64,000 bases of DNA from Bacillus sp. ISL-34. Lineage in GTDB: Bacteria; Bacillota; Bacilli; Bacillales; DSM-1321. The stretch is from positions 310,001-374,000 of the forward strand of contig NZ_JAGGQJ010000004.1 of the NCBI RefSeq assembly GCF_018613325.1. Reading direction: 5' to 3'. Each line of letters starts with the position of its first letter. Positions within the stretch are counted from its first letter, which is position 1. A model generated the notes under the pieces. That model saw only the letters and a list, made by a program, of their open reading frames with translations, was not told where the DNA came from and searched no databases. Position numbers and translations under genes: made by a program. Shown piece by piece: positions 21,686 to 31,162 of the stretch.

Positions 21686-22743
21686 GCTGGCAAGGACTTA
21701 TAAGCACGTATAAAGAATTTTTACCCGTTAATGAAAACACACCATTACTAACCCTTTTGGAGGGTAATACACCTTTAATCAGATTGAATCGATTATCCGA
21801 AGAGTGGGGAATCGACTTACATGTAAAATATGAAGGGGCGAATCCAACTGGATCGTTTAAAGACCGCGGAATGGTCATGGCCGTGGCCAAAGCGATAGAA
21901 GAGGGCAGCGACACGATCATCTGTGCTTCCACCGGGAATACATCGGCAGCTGCAGCCGCTTATGCGGCCCGTGCCAACCTGCGCTGTATCGTTGTCATCC
22001 CTGAAGGTAAAATAGCCATGGGCAAGCTTGCCCAAGCCGTCATGTACGGAGCGGAAATCATCTCGATCGAAGGGAACTTCGACCAGGCTTTAAAAATCGT
22101 CCGTTCACTTAGTGAGAGCTCACCGATAACTCTTGTGAATTCGGTCAACCCATATCGGATTGAAGGGCAGAAGACAGCGGCTTTCGAAATTTGTGATGCC
22201 CTCGGCTCCGCACCGGATATTTTGGCGCTTCCAGTCGGGAATGCAGGTAATATAACTGCTTACTGGAAAGGGTTCAAAGAATATAACGAATCGAAACAAA
22301 CGGGCCTTCCTGAAATGAGAGGGTTCGAAGCTGAAGGTGCGGCTGCAATTGTCCGGGATAGCATTATTGAAAATCCAGAAACGATTGCAACAGCCATCCG
22401 GATTGGAAATCCTGCAAGTTGGAGCTTTGCTGTGGAAGCGGCAAATGAATCCAAAGGCAAAATCGATGAGGTGACAGACGAAGAAATTCTGGAAGCCTAT
22501 CATTTCCTTGCTAAAAAAGAAGGGGTATTTGCAGAGCCGGCATCATGTGCTTCCATTGCAGGCATCTATAAACAATTAAAAAGCGGTGAAATCAAAAAAG
22601 GAAGTAAGATTGTTGCCGTTTTGACTGGAAATGGATTGAAAGATCCGAATGTGGCAGTCAATACAAGCACGATTCAGCCGACATTGCTGCCAATGGATGA
22701 AGAGGTCATTTTAGAACATCTGCAGGGTGTGAAACAGGCATGA
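21682..22743 (+). CDS. thrC: Threonine synthase
   Basis: ThrC converts O-phosphohomoserine to threonine with pyridoxal phosphate. The 353-residue length is that of the short Bacillus type. The PLP lysine is in [11 protein letters not shown] at about residue 59, and the phosphate-binding loop [14 protein letters not shown] is at about 184-197. The start overlaps the hom stop and the end overlaps thrB, both by ATGA, so the three enzymes are translationally coupled. Confidence 0.97.
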   Translation: MSWQGLISTYKEFLPVNENTPLLTLLEGNTPLIRLNRLSEEWGIDLHVKYEGANPTGSFKDRGMVMAVAKAIEEGSDTIICASTGNTSAAAAAYAARANLRCIVVIPEGKIAMGKLAQAVMYGAEIISIEGNFDQALKIVRSLSESSPITLVNSVNPYRIEGQKTAAFEICDALGSAPDILALPVGNAGNITAYWKGFKEYNESKQTGLPEMRGFEAEGAAAIVRDSIIENPETIATAIRIGNPASWSFAVEAANESKGKIDEVTDEEILEAYHFLAKKEGVFAEPASCASIAGIYKQLKSGEIKKGSKIVAVLTGNGLKDPNVAVNTSTIQPTLLPMDEEVILEHLQGVKQA

Positions 22744-23684
22744 GTGCAGAATCAGAGATGTTCTTGATCCGTGTACCAGCGAGTACGGCCAACTTAGGAC
22801 CAGGATTCGATTCCATCGGCTTGGCGCTAGGGCTTTACTTGGAAATACACGGATCTTCATCAGATCATTGGGAAGTCGTTCCACTTTCAGAGGAAATGTC
22901 TGTTTTTCCAACGGATGATCGTAATTATATCGTCCAAATTGCCAAGGAAACGGCGGCATCCTATGGAAAGGAACTATCCCCATGCCGGCTTTTCGTCTCT
23001 AGCGAAATTCCGCTGGCCCGGGGTCTTGGGAGCAGTGCCTCTGCCATTGTGGCGGGGATTGAGTTGGCGAACATCGTTGGTGAACTTCATTTATCCGATG
23101 AGGAAAAGAATAGGCATGCTTCCCTCTTTGAAGGGCATCCGGATAATGCGGGGGCATCTGTGTATGGTGGATTGGTTGTGGGCCTGCATACGGAGGAAAG
23201 AACGAATGTCGTGTCGTTTCCGATCGAGGGAGTTAAGGTGATCGCTGTCATTCCCGATTTTGAATTGCTTACTGAGGATTCAAGAAATATCCTTCCGACT
23301 TCGCTTTCCTATAAAGAAGCGATAAGCGGAAGTGCAGCCGCAAATGTTTTGCTGGCAGGAGTTCTAGCGAAGGATTGGAAGCTTGTTGGTGAAATGATGC
23401 AAAGTGATCGTTTCCATCAACCATATAGAGCGGAGTTGGTCCCTCATTTAGCGCTTATTGAAGAAGTTGTCCTTAATGAAGGCGGATTTGGTGCAGCCCT
23501 AAGCGGAGCAGGTCCAACTGTTTTATGCTTATCATCACCAGAAAAAAGCGAAAGTTTGCTCACTGGATTGAAGGAAAGATTTCCGGAATTTCTTGTGAAA
23601 GAATTGGAAATCGATAACGACGGCAGTTATACGGCAATCCTTTCAGAACAGGAAAAAAAGGAATTGAAATTTTTGAAATCGTGA
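22740..23684 (+). CDS. thrB: Homoserine kinase
   Basis: ThrB is a GHMP-family kinase that phosphorylates homoserine, the step before ThrC. The 314-residue protein has the N-terminal motif [14 protein letters not shown], the ATP-binding [14 protein letters not shown] at about residues 89-102, and the C-terminal [14 protein letters not shown]. The gene starts inside thrC. The ATGA overlap, the terminator after it, and the lack of an internal promoter all support a single hom-thrC-thrB transcript. Confidence 0.97.
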   Translation: MSAESEMFLIRVPASTANLGPGFDSIGLALGLYLEIHGSSSDHWEVVPLSEEMSVFPTDDRNYIVQIAKETAASYGKELSPCRLFVSSEIPLARGLGSSASAIVAGIELANIVGELHLSDEEKNRHASLFEGHPDNAGASVYGGLVVGLHTEERTNVVSFPIEGVKVIAVIPDFELLTEDSRNILPTSLSYKEAISGSAAANVLLAGVLAKDWKLVGEMMQSDRFHQPYRAELVPHLALIEEVVLNEGGFGAALSGAGPTVLCLSSPEKSESLLTGLKERFPEFLVKELEIDNDGSYTAILSEQEKKELKFLKS

Positions 23685-23710
23685 GCCATCTTCATTCTCT
23701 GTCCATATAA

Positions 23711-23779
23711 AAAAGCTGACTCGCGTCAAGCCGTATCAATTCATTTGATAGGGCAAAAGCCGAGTCAGCTTTATTTTTT
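23711..23779 (+). terminator. Terminator of the threonine operon, with nested hairpin
   Basis: AAAGCTGACTCG and CGAGTCAGCTTT form a perfect 12-bp stem. The large loop contains a second hairpin, TATCAA-TTCA-TTTGATA. TATTTTTTAT follows. It may serve the leftward yutI on the other side as well. Confidence 0.87.
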
Positions 23780-23877
23780 ATTACATCCAGAAAAGATTCC
23801 TGCCTGCATGAATAAGGTTGAACGTTTATAGGTGAAGTGATCCTTCATCCATACGCTGCATGTTATTTAAAGGGCTA

Positions 23878-24117
23878 TTAGAAAACTTGTTCAACTTCCA
23901 CTACACCAGGAACTTCTTCAAGAAGGGCACGCTCAATCCCAGCTTTTAGTGTAATGGTCGAACTTGGACAGCTTCCGCAGGCTCCTAGTAATCGTAATTT
24001 TACAATTCCATCTTCTACGTCAACTAGTTCACAGTCACCGCCATCACGAAGAAGAAACGGACGAAGCTTATCTAGAACATCTTGAACTTGGACTTCCATT
24101 GTTTGTTGGTCAGACAT
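23878..24117 (-). CDS. yutI: NifU C-terminal domain Fe-S carrier YutI
   Basis: YutI is a 79-residue protein consisting only of the NifU-type C-terminal domain, which binds or carries Fe-S clusters. The cluster-ligating cysteines are Cys47 and Cys50 in [10 protein letters not shown]. Conserved flanks [15 protein letters not shown] and [10 protein letters not shown] are present. AAAGGAG lies upstream of the ATG on the minus strand. It acts downstream of the Suf machinery encoded at the start of the window. Confidence 0.93.
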   Translation of the reverse strand: MSDQQTMEVQVQDVLDKLRPFLLRDGGDCELVDVEDGIVKLRLLGACGSCPSSTITLKAGIERALLEEVPGVVEVEQVF

Positions 24118-24284
24118 TGCAATCGACTCCTTTCCTAATCATATTATAATGCGAAGGTAATAAAAAATCCAACTGTAACTTTGCGGAAATATAATCTATA
24201 TTATTCTGGTATGATGGAAACAGGTGAAGGTTTCTAAAAAGTATTCAAAATGAAGTGAATATACTAAAATGAAGGAGGAAGAGT

Positions 24285-24614
24285 ATGGTAATGAAAGAAA
24301 TTGAGATAGAAGTGTATGGAGCGGAGCAAATTTGCTCGAGTTGTGTAAATCTCCCTTCTTCGAAAGATACCTGCGAGTGGCTTGAAGCCGCTTTAACGAG
24401 GAAGTTTCCTGAGCAGAAATTCAAAATATCCTATATAGATATGTATAATCCTCCAGAAACGCTGAAGCAAAAGAGCTTTGCCGCAAAGATGATCGAAGAA
24501 GATTTATTTTATCCACTGGTCCTCATCGAAGGAGAAATCATCGCAGAAGGAAATGTGCGTCTCAAAAAAGTGGTGGAAACAATGGAAAAATACGGATATA
24601 TAATACAAGTGTGA
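24285..24614 (+). CDS. yuzD: YuzD family thioredoxin-like protein (DUF1462)
   Basis: The 109-residue product belongs to the YuzD family, a small thioredoxin-fold group with no proven role. Cysteines 17, 20 and 30 occur in ICSSCVNLPSSKDTCEW, a CxxC arrangement suggesting a redox or metal function. The C terminus has the thioredoxin-like cis-proline region FYPLVLIEGEII. GGAGG precedes the ATG by six bases. It is divergent from yutI and next to the yutJ terminator. Confidence 0.9.
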   Translation: MVMKEIEIEVYGAEQICSSCVNLPSSKDTCEWLEAALTRKFPEQKFKISYIDMYNPPETLKQKSFAAKMIEEDLFYPLVLIEGEIIAEGNVRLKKVVETMEKYGYIIQV

Positions 24615-24633
24615 TATATAATGGAGGAAATAA

Positions 24634-24685
24634 GAAAAACTGACCTATGAATGAGCTGCATGCAGCTCATTGGGCCAGTTTATTT
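24634..24685. terminator. Bidirectional terminator between yuzD and yutJ
   Basis: A 22-bp perfect palindrome (AATGAGCTGCA and its mirror, 24650-24671) is nested inside AAACTG/CAGTTT arms. The minus strand ends in TTTTTC and the plus strand in TTTATTTT. Confidence 0.85.
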
Positions 24686-24704
24686 TAACATAGATGGGTT
24701 GGAA

Positions 24705-25772
24705 TCAACCGTTATGGTATTTATACATCCAGAGAATGCCTGATTTCATTAGGCGTGCCACTCTACCGGTGATAGGGCGATTTGCAACAAGACCAAAGCC
24801 TTGTTTCTTCCCAAGAGAACCTAATGTCCCTTTTAATTTCATTGTCGGGAAGCTTTCTGGAAGTGGTTCATTTGCCCATTTCTTTACAAGAACCTGTACG
24901 ATTTGCTCAGCTTGGGACTCCGCTAATTGAGCACTAGGCGCATGAGGCAGGCTCGCGCAGTCGCCGACCACAAAGATGCTGTCATCATTAGGAAGGAAAT
25001 GCTGAGGAGTCAGAACGGCTCTTCCTTGACGGTCTTTTTCAATATCCATATCGCGGATGATCTTACTTGGCTGGATTCCAGCTGTCCATACGATGACGTC
25101 GCTTTGAACGGCTTCGTCGCCATTATAAAGAAGGTTTGGCTCAACTTTCGTTATATTTGAATGATGGACGATTTCGATTGTATGTTTATCGAACCATGAT
25201 TCGACAAAGGTGCTTAATCTTTCTGGGAAAGCAGATAGAATATGTGGTCCACGGTCGAATAGCTTAACGTTTAAATCTGAACGGCTTTCAATCAATTCAC
25301 TTGCAAGCTCAACACCACTCAGTCCACCGCCAACGATAGAAACGGTTGCACCGGCACCTAAATTATTCAAAGCTGAATATGTGCGGCGTGATTTATCGAT
25401 TGTTTGGATACTGTAAGTGTGTGTGTCTGCACCAGGAATATTGTGGTATTTATCTTCGCAGCCAAGGCCAATGACTAAATCATCATAAACGACAGGATCT
25501 TGATTTTCTATAATGACTTGTTTATTTTCCATATCGATGGAAAGTACTTCTCCGTATACGTTCTTCAAGCGAGGATGTTCAGGAAATGCAACACGGATGT
25601 GCTGATCTGGAATGGTACCTGCTGCTAAAGCATAATATTCCGTTTTTAAGCAGTGATAAGGATTACGGTCGATAAGCGTGATGCTCACATTTTCAGGAAG
25701 CTGATTAGGCAGCAATCTTTGCAACATGCGCATACCACCATACCCGCCACCAAGTATGACTAGATTCTTCAT
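24705..25772 (-). CDS. yutJ: NDH-2-like FAD/NAD(P) oxidoreductase YutJ
   Basis: YutJ is a pyridine nucleotide-disulfide oxidoreductase family flavoprotein close to type II NADH dehydrogenases. The 355-residue protein starts with the FAD-binding LVILGGGYGGM, has the NAD(P) fold VSIVGGGLSGVELASEL at about residues 148-164, and the second FAD segment FVVGDCASLPHAP. It lacks an obvious C-terminal membrane helix. A strong ribosome binding site (AAAGGGGAA) precedes the ATG. Compared with yumB in this window it is shorter and may use a different electron acceptor. Confidence 0.9.
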   Translation of the reverse strand: MKNLVILGGGYGGMRMLQRLLPNQLPENVSITLIDRNPYHCLKTEYYALAAGTIPDQHIRVAFPEHPRLKNVYGEVLSIDMENKQVIIENQDPVVYDDLVIGLGCEDKYHNIPGADTHTYSIQTIDKSRRTYSALNNLGAGATVSIVGGGLSGVELASELIESRSDLNVKLFDRGPHILSAFPERLSTFVESWFDKHTIEIVHHSNITKVEPNLLYNGDEAVQSDVIVWTAGIQPSKIIRDMDIEKDRQGRAVLTPQHFLPNDDSIFVVGDCASLPHAPSAQLAESQAEQIVQVLVKKWANEPLPESFPTMKLKGTLGSLGKKQGFGLVANRPITGRVARLMKSGILWMYKYHNG

Positions 25773-25957
25773 ATGATTTTTTCCCCTTTATTTGATCTCT
25801 TGAAAAATTTGACTAGCATTTAACTATAGGATTCCCCCAAATGGTCCCCTTTAAAGTTTAATTAAATATATATACCCCAATTAGTAGCAAGAATAAAAAA
25901 TTAAATAATTTTCTTTTATTTACGTACCCCGACAAAAGTATAACGAATATAAAAGGA

Positions 25958-25995
25958 AATCACAACCGATATCTTGAAATCGGCTGATTTTTTAT
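25958..25995 (+). terminator. Orphan plus-strand terminator-like hairpin upstream of yuzB
   Basis: AATCA-CAA-CCGAT and ATCGG-C-TGATT pair around an 8-9 base loop and run into TTTTTT. There is no plus-strand gene directly upstream, since yutJ is transcribed away. It could end a small RNA or act as an attenuator in a long yuzB leader. Confidence 0.55.
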
Positions 25996-26061
25996 GCGTA
26001 AATATTGACTGTAAAAGGGAAAAGTAATAAGATGGTTTGTTAGTAACTGTGAGGTGAAACA

Positions 26062-26298
26062 ATGTACCCGATTATTGAATTTTGTGTAAGCAATCTGGCC
26101 AGCGGCGCTCAGGAGGCTATGGAAAGGTTGGAGCGGGATCCGAATTTGGATATCATAGAATATGGTTGTCTGGGATATTGCGGCAGATGCTCTAGTAACT
26201 TGTATGCGCTTGTAAACGGTGAAGTGGTTTTTGGTGACACAACGGATGAATTGGTTGATAAAATATATAAGTACATTGATGAATTTGATATGTTCTAA
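26062..26298 (+). CDS. yuzB: YuzB family protein (DUF1450)
   Basis: YuzB is a 78-residue DUF1450 protein of unknown function. The signature [20 protein letters not shown] carries three conserved cysteines, and a conserved Cys also lies near the N terminus (IIEFCVSN). The cysteines suggest redox or metal chemistry, consistent with the surrounding Fe-S and flavin genes, but this is inference. The ribosome binding site GTGAGGTGA precedes the ATG. A terminator follows immediately. Confidence 0.92.
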   Translation: MYPIIEFCVSNLASGAQEAMERLERDPNLDIIEYGCLGYCGRCSSNLYALVNGEVVFGDTTDELVDKIYKYIDEFDMF

Positions 26299-26310
26299 TC
26301 ATCAACGGCG

Positions 26311-26348
26311 AACAAAAAGGCTGTTCCTTCCGAGGACAGCCTTTTTAT
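26311..26348. terminator. Bidirectional terminator after yuzB
   Basis: AAAAAGGCTGT and ACAGCCTTTTT form the stem. It stands between yuzB and the convergent DUF2225 remnant. Confidence 0.9.
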
Positions 26349-26350
26349 TA

Positions 26351-27040
26351 TCAGTGCTGCAGCAACGAGTGGGATGTTCGTTTCTGCTTGAGTTCCTGAA
26401 AGCGGTCCCTGGCCATCTGGATGATGGAGGCTTCCCGGGCATTTTTTTGACTTTCGAACACTAATGAAAAATACTTGATGGCTGCCTTTTCATTTCCCAT
26501 CCTTCTTGAGATGTCGCAAGCGAGATATAGGATTCTGGCTTCGGATACCTGTGTGCCGCTGAAGTCACCTGTTGAATAGGATGCTTCATATTCCTTTAGG
26601 GCGAAACTCAAAAATCTTTCTTCTTGTTCCTTGGTTTTGTTGATCTTATATAACCAGGCTATCCGTAAACAGATTCCGGCAAGGATTATATGTTTTTCCT
26701 TTTTTAAAGCTCCGCAATAACTCGCCAGCTTGTATGTTTTGATCGCGTCTTTAATGGATCTCTCCTTGCTGACATGTTGGGGAACCCACTGGGAGCTGAC
26801 TTTTTCCAAAATGATTTCCTTTGTAGTGGGGGAAGTAACGGGAGAAATCCTCAGAATAAGAAAAACCGCAATGAGCGCAAACAAAAAATTATAGTAAAGT
26901 GCGTTAAACGGGGCAAAAGTCCGTGTCATATTTAGCAACTTTTACAAAACGCGACCGTACCTTTTTAGTGGTTGATTTTTGTTTGCATAAAAGGCATTCA
27001 TGCTTTTGTCATATAGAGGATGTATACCTTAGATGGAGAT
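26351..27040 (-). pseudogene. DUF2225 family gene with multiple 5' frameshifts
   Basis: The 3' two thirds (from about 26850 down to 26351) is an intact frame with the DUF2225-type helical repeats, e.g. TYKLASYCGALKKEKHI and EYEASYSTGDFSGTQ. The N-terminal zinc-ribbon part is broken up between frames. One frame reads KHECLLCKQKSTTKKVRSR, another VCAHCGFSYSEDF, and the third the surviving frame. At least four small indels are needed, most in runs of A, T or C. The ribosome binding site GAAGGAGGG is at 27041-27050, but the expected start codon is missing. The 195-residue frame from 26938 would make a mistranslated hydrophobic N terminus. Confidence 0.82.
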
Positions 27041-27160
27041 TCCCTCCTTCCTGTAATTTAGGATTAGGTCCAATAGAGTGGTTCATTATGCTTGTATTAC
27101 ATATTATAATTTTTGTTGGTAAAATAGGTGGGGGAATATGAATTTTTTCAAGCTGGAAAA

Positions 27161-27190
27161 TTGGGCGTGGGAATTTCTTTGGTATATACT
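27161..27190 (+). promoter_or_regulatory. Possible sigma-A promoter of yutM
   Basis: TTGGGC at 27161-27166 and TATACT at 27185-27190 are 18 bases apart, about 50 bases before the yutM start. The -35 box is weak. Confidence 0.4.
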
Positions 27191-27240
27191 ATAAAGAGAA
27201 ATAGTTCTATCTCACATATCAGAAGAAGGAGGGATTTATT

Positions 27241-27603
27241 GTGAGTGAAGTTGTTCAAATAACGGAAGCTGCCGCTTTTCAGATAAAAGAAATGATGAAA
27301 CACAATGGTGAAGAGGGTTCCTTTTTAAGAGTGGCCGTTAAAGGCGGAGGCTGCAGTGGATTATCCTACGGAATGGGTTTTGAACAAGAGCCCGGAGAAA
27401 AAGATAGCCAGCTGGAACAGTTTGAAATTAAGATCCTTGTTAATGCCGAGGATGCAGATATATTGAATGGAACGGTAATTGATTATAAACAAACGATGAT
27501 GGGTGGAGGCTTTACGATCGAAAACCCAAATGCTATCGCTTCATGCGGTTGCGGGTCTTCCTTCAAAACGGCAAAAAACGCCGGTACGCCGGAAAACTGC
27601 TAA
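27241..27603 (+). CDS. yutM: A-type Fe-S carrier protein (IscA/ErpA-like) YutM
   Basis: YutM is a HesB/IscA-family carrier that delivers Fe-S clusters from the scaffold to target enzymes. The 120-residue protein has the three cluster cysteines in the standard places: one in GGGCSGLSYG and two in SCGCGSSF near the C terminus. A GTG start at 27241 behind AAGGAGGGA is supported. It is a stand-alone transcription unit with a terminator, and complements Suf and YutI. Confidence 0.95.
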   Translation: MSEVVQITEAAAFQIKEMMKHNGEEGSFLRVAVKGGGCSGLSYGMGFEQEPGEKDSQLEQFEIKILVNAEDADILNGTVIDYKQTMMGGGFTIENPNAIASCGCGSSFKTAKNAGTPENC

Positions 27604-27621
27604 GAAACTCTTGTCATATAG

Positions 27622-27653
27622 AAAAGGGGGCACTTAAAAAAGTGCCCCTTTTT
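27622..27653 (+). terminator. Terminator of yutM
   Basis: AAGGGGGCACTT and AAGTGCCCCTT pair around AAAA, followed by TTTTT. Confidence 0.9.
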
Positions 27654-27658
27654 CATAC

Positions 27659-28312
27659 TTATTTGCTGTCTTGAATATTGTACAGGGCCTCCTTGATTGG
27701 GAGGGAACCGTTGGAAATCTCGAATGTTTTATTGAATGTTTTTTCCTCTGTGACTGATGTGGCAAGAACGGCGGCTACATCGGCTCTTGGAATGGAATTG
27801 TTAGTATGGTCCACTTTCTCATCCGCAAAGATTTTTCCGATGGCTTGTTCGTTTGTCAAAGCAACCGGCCGGACAATCGTGTATGTCAGCCCGCTTGTTT
27901 TTAAATGTTCATCGGCATCATGCTTTGCTTCGAGATAATGGCGCATTCCTTCATGGGCTTGTTCCGGATTATCGGAACCGACAGAGCTTAGCATGACAAA
28001 ACGTTCGATACCCTTCTTCTTGGCGGCATCAACCAGTTTAATGGCTCCATTCTTATCCACAGCTGTCGTTTTATCCGGACCTGTTTTTGGTCCAGATCCG
28101 GCGGCAAAAATGATGGCCTCCATGTTATCCACTGCTTTATCCACATTTCCCTCTAAATCGGCAAGGATTGGATGCCCGCCGAGTGCTTTTATCGTGTGAG
28201 CCTGTTCCTCTTTCCGGATCATTCCGTATACAGTCATTTGTGGATTTTTTGATAATTCCCCAATGATCTGCTTTCCTGTCGTTCCATTGGCTCCTGCGAT
28301 TAAAATATTCAT
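27659..28312 (-). CDS. NAD(P)-binding SDR/NmrA-type protein
   Basis: This 217-residue protein is an atypical short-chain dehydrogenase similar to YwnB/YhfK-type Bacillus proteins; substrate unknown. The dinucleotide motif GANGTTGKQI is at residues 7-16, followed by FAAGSG, and RFVMLSSVGSD contains the Ser of the family, but the Tyr-x3-Lys of classical SDRs is not evident. AAAGGAG precedes the ATG. It lies upstream of yumC in the same orientation, separated by a DnaA-box-like pair and the yumC terminator, so the two are separate units. Confidence 0.85.
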   Translation of the reverse strand: MNILIAGANGTTGKQIIGELSKNPQMTVYGMIRKEEQAHTIKALGGHPILADLEGNVDKAVDNMEAIIFAAGSGPKTGPDKTTAVDKNGAIKLVDAAKKKGIERFVMLSSVGSDNPEQAHEGMRHYLEAKHDADEHLKTSGLTYTIVRPVALTNEQAIGKIFADEKVDHTNNSIPRADVAAVLATSVTEEKTFNKTFEISNGSLPIKEALYNIQDSK

Positions 28313-28374
28313 ATATGCATTCTCCTTTCATGGCTTCTCCTACTCTTTACCCTTAGAATGATAAGGGTAAGCGC

Positions 28375-28405
28375 TGTGGATAAGTAATGAAAAAAGTTAT
28401 CCACA
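28375..28405. promoter_or_regulatory. Inverted pair of perfect DnaA boxes
   Basis: TGTGGATAA (28375-28383) and TTATCCACA (28397-28405) are exact inverted copies of the DnaA box consensus, separated by 13 bases. They sit between the SDR gene and the yumC terminator. Only two boxes are seen, so this is not an origin; a DnaA titration site or a plain hairpin are both possible. Confidence 0.5.
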
Positions 28406-28422
28406 ATCATTGAATTGGGGAC

Positions 28423-28455
28423 AACAAAAAACCCGGCTATCAAAGTCGGGTTTTA
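28423..28455 (-). terminator. Terminator of yumC
   Basis: AAAACCCG and CGGGTTTT form the stem; the minus strand continues as a T-run (TTTTTTGTTGT). Confidence 0.85.
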
Positions 28456-28463
28456 GCGTGATT

Positions 28464-29456
28464 TTAAAACATGGAAGAACTGTGCATCGGCTGAACTTTT
28501 GCTTTCGGGTCAATATATTGTTTGGCGTGATTGACGGCAGTGGGTGCCTCACCAAAACCACTTGCAATTAATTTTACTTTGCCATCATATGTTGCAATAT
28601 CGCCTGCTGCATAAATTCCCGGAATATTCGTTTCCATTCTGGAATTCACCAAAATACTGTTTTTCTGGATATCAAGTCCCCATTCCTTGATTGGACCAAG
28701 AGAAGAAACGAAGCCGTAGTTGACGATGACAGCATCTACCTCCATTGTCTCTGTATCTTCACCATTTGTATCCTTGATGACAACAGTATGGATCCGTCCG
28801 TCTGTACCAATCAACTCTGAAGGTATGTAAGGCGTCTTTATTTCAACCTTTGAATTTTTAAGTGTTTCTACACTATGTTCGTGGGCACGGAATTTATCTC
28901 TTCTGTGAATGATGCTCACTTTCTCGGCAATCGGCTCGAGCATCAGGGCCCAGTCCACTGCTGAATCCCCACCTCCGAAGACCACCACTTTTTTGCCTGC
29001 AAAATGATTGAGGTCGTCGATGAAATAGTGAAGGTTGCCGCTTTCGTATTTTTTTGCATCATCAATTTCGATGCGGCGGGGTTGGAAAGCCCCATTTCCA
29101 GCTGTGATGATAATTGTTTTGGAGTAATGGATTTCTTTATCAGTCGTTAACTTGAAAACTCCATCGGCTTGCTTTTCCACTTCTTGAACGGCTTGCTCCA
29201 GGACAACATCCTGCTCGAACTTTGCCATTTGTTCTTTCAGATTATTCACTAGCTCCTGAGCGCGCACTTTGGGGAAACCAGCGATATCATAGATGTATTT
29301 CTCAGGGTATAGGGCCGACAATTGTCCGCCTAATTGTGGTAAGCTCTCGATGATTTTTACGGATGCCTGTCTCATTCCACCATAAAATGCAGTGAATAAT
29401 CCAACTGGGCCACCGCCAATGATGGTAATATCATATACTTTTTCATTAACTTCCAA
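28464..29456 (-). CDS. yumC: Ferredoxin/flavodoxin-NADP+ reductase YumC
   Basis: YumC is the thioredoxin-reductase-like ferredoxin-NADP+ oxidoreductase of Bacillus, a homodimeric FAD enzyme that exchanges electrons between NADPH and ferredoxin. The 330-residue protein has the FAD motif [16 protein letters not shown], the NADPH motif [15 protein letters not shown] and the C-terminal [13 protein letters not shown]. It lacks the CxxC of true thioredoxin reductases, as expected. A TTG start at 29456 follows CGGAGGGA. It stands between the SDR gene and the divergent yumB. Confidence 0.95.
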   Translation of the reverse strand: MEVNEKVYDITIIGGGPVGLFTAFYGGMRQASVKIIESLPQLGGQLSALYPEKYIYDIAGFPKVRAQELVNNLKEQMAKFEQDVVLEQAVQEVEKQADGVFKLTTDKEIHYSKTIIITAGNGAFQPRRIEIDDAKKYESGNLHYFIDDLNHFAGKKVVVFGGGDSAVDWALMLEPIAEKVSIIHRRDKFRAHEHSVETLKNSKVEIKTPYIPSELIGTDGRIHTVVIKDTNGEDTETMEVDAVIVNYGFVSSLGPIKEWGLDIQKNSILVNSRMETNIPGIYAAGDIATYDGKVKLIASGFGEAPTAVNHAKQYIDPKAKVQPMHSSSMF

Positions 29457-29931
29457 CGTTATCCCTCCGATATACTAGGTTTGCTGAAATTTATCCTCTT
29501 ATTTTAACATAGATGATCTTTTAAAAAACGAAGAAAGTTAGAAAAGTTAGAAAGTTTTGACTATACGAGGCGGTTTTATGATTAATATTTTTAAACCGCT
29601 TTCATAGGCGGGTAAAATTATACATTAGCACTAGTTGAGCTTATCGTATAAATATGGTTCAAAATTGGGTGGAAAGTAACGTTTTTCGGCTTTATTTTAA
29701 CGGGAAAAAGTTCGGTTTGTTACTTGAAAAAGGTATGGAAAAAGACTAATATTTACTTAGACATCATTTGGTAAAATTTTTATGAATTTTTCATGACAAT
29801 TACGAAGTGTTACGTGAAATACGTCACAAATGTATAAGAGTGCTTTTTATAATGGAAATTAATCAGATAGACAATATATTTTAGTTATGGAAAGCATCAC
29901 AAGAAAATATCGTAAAGGTGGAAGAATACTT
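29457..29931. other. Divergent yumC-yumB intergenic region
   Basis: About 475 AT-rich bases without a gene. It contains a hairpin GCGGTTT...AAACCGC near 29571-29601, whose role is unclear, and, close to yumB, the Rex-like operator and -10 box listed separately. An in-frame extension of yumB to 29887 has no ribosome binding site. Confidence 0.6.
29812..29853 (+). promoter_or_regulatory. Candidate Rex operator and -10 box upstream of yumB
   Basis: The minus strand reads TTGTGA-CGTATT-TCACGT (29812-29829), matching the Rex pattern TTGTGA-N6-TCACAA in 10 of 12 positions. A TATAAT -10 box follows at 29848-29853, so the operator covers the -35 region. Rex represses NADH dehydrogenase genes in Firmicutes when NADH/NAD+ is low, which fits yumB. 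The site is inferred from sequence only. Confidence 0.5.
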
Positions 29932-31146
29932 TTGAAAAAGCCAACTATCGTTGTTTTAGGAGCAGGTTATGGTGGATTGATGACTGTTACTCGCTTACAA
30001 AAGGCATTAGGTCAAAATGAAGCAGAAATCGTATTAGTTAACAAAAATGATTACCACTATGAAACAACATGGCTGCATGAAGCATCGGCTGGAACGCTTC
30101 ATCATGATCGTGTGCGCTATCCAATCAAAAGTGTCATTAACAACAAAGTTAAATTCATCCAGGATTCTGTTTTGGAAGTGAAAACAGATAACAAAAAAGT
30201 CATCCTTGAAAACGGCGAAATTTCTTATGATTACTTAGTTATTGGACTTGGACCTGAATCGGAAACGTTCGGAATCCAAGGGCTAAAAGAATATGCTTTC
30301 TCTATCTCTAACGTGAACACGGCACGTAAAATCCGTGACCATATCCAATTGCAATTCGCTACGTACAGTTCTGAGGTCGAGAAGAATGAAGACCGCTTGA
30401 CGATCGTTGTTGGTGGAGCAGGATTTACGGGTATCGAATTCCTAGGCGAATTGGCTAACCGTGTCCCTGAACTTTGTAAAGAATACGACATCGATTTCCA
30501 AAAGGTTCGTATGTACTGTGTGGAGGCAGCACCAGCCGTACTCCCTGGCTTCGATCCGGAATTGGTGGATTATGCAGTATCTTACCTTGAGAAAAAAGGT
30601 GTCGAATTCAAAATCGGTACACCGATCAAGGGGGCGACTCCTGAAGGCATCATCGTGGCAAAAGGCGAAGATGAAGTGGAAGAAATCAAAGCGGGAACCG
30701 TTGTGTGGGCAGCTGGCGTACGTGGTAACTCCGTGATAGAGGCTTCCGGTTTTGAAGCTATGCGCGGACGTATTAAAGTGAACCTTGACATGCGGGCACC
30801 GGGTCATGACGATATCTTTATCGTAGGAGACTGCGCTTTGATCATCAACGAGGAAATTAATCGTCCATATCCACCTACTGCACAAATCGCGATGCAGCAA
30901 GGTGAGGTCATTGCGAAGAACCTGACTAAATTGGTTCGTAACGAAAGCGACCTTGAAACGTTCACTTTCGAAAACAAAGGAACGGTATGTTCACTTGGTG
31001 AAGACAATGCGATTGGTGTTGTGTTCGGCAAGAAAGTTACAGGTAAGACTGCATCATTCTTAAAGAAAATGGTTGATAACAGAGCATTGTTAATGATTGG
31101 CGGAGCTTCCCTTGTTGCTAAAAAAGGTAAATTCAACGTCCTTTAA
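29932..31146 (+). CDS. yumB: Type II NADH dehydrogenase YumB
   Basis: YumB is a non-proton-pumping NADH:menaquinone oxidoreductase attached to the inner face of the membrane. The product of about 404 residues has the FAD motif [11 protein letters not shown] at the N terminus, the NAD motif [17 protein letters not shown] near residue 160, and FIVGDCAL with the [12 protein letters not shown] quinone-site segment. A TTG at 29932 behind AAAGGTGGAAG gives the usual KKPTIVVLG start. A Rex-like operator lies upstream. Confidence 0.93.
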   Translation: MKKPTIVVLGAGYGGLMTVTRLQKALGQNEAEIVLVNKNDYHYETTWLHEASAGTLHHDRVRYPIKSVINNKVKFIQDSVLEVKTDNKKVILENGEISYDYLVIGLGPESETFGIQGLKEYAFSISNVNTARKIRDHIQLQFATYSSEVEKNEDRLTIVVGGAGFTGIEFLGELANRVPELCKEYDIDFQKVRMYCVEAAPAVLPGFDPELVDYAVSYLEKKGVEFKIGTPIKGATPEGIIVAKGEDEVEEIKAGTVVWAAGVRGNSVIEASGFEAMRGRIKVNLDMRAPGHDDIFIVGDCALIINEEINRPYPPTAQIAMQQGEVIAKNLTKLVRNESDLETFTFENKGTVCSLGEDNAIGVVFGKKVTGKTASFLKKMVDNRALLMIGGASLVAKKGKFNVL

Positions 31147-31162
31147 TTTTTCTATATATAAA

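Noticed and set aside
22120..22503. 127-residue antisense frame inside thrC
   Set aside because: Shadow of thrC; composition is unlike a real protein.
28375..28405. Chromosomal or plasmid replication origin
   Set aside because: Only two DnaA boxes, no AT-rich unwinding element and no dnaA/dnaN or rep gene nearby.
30442..30900. 152-residue antisense frame inside yumB
   Set aside because: Shadow of yumB, with no independent support.
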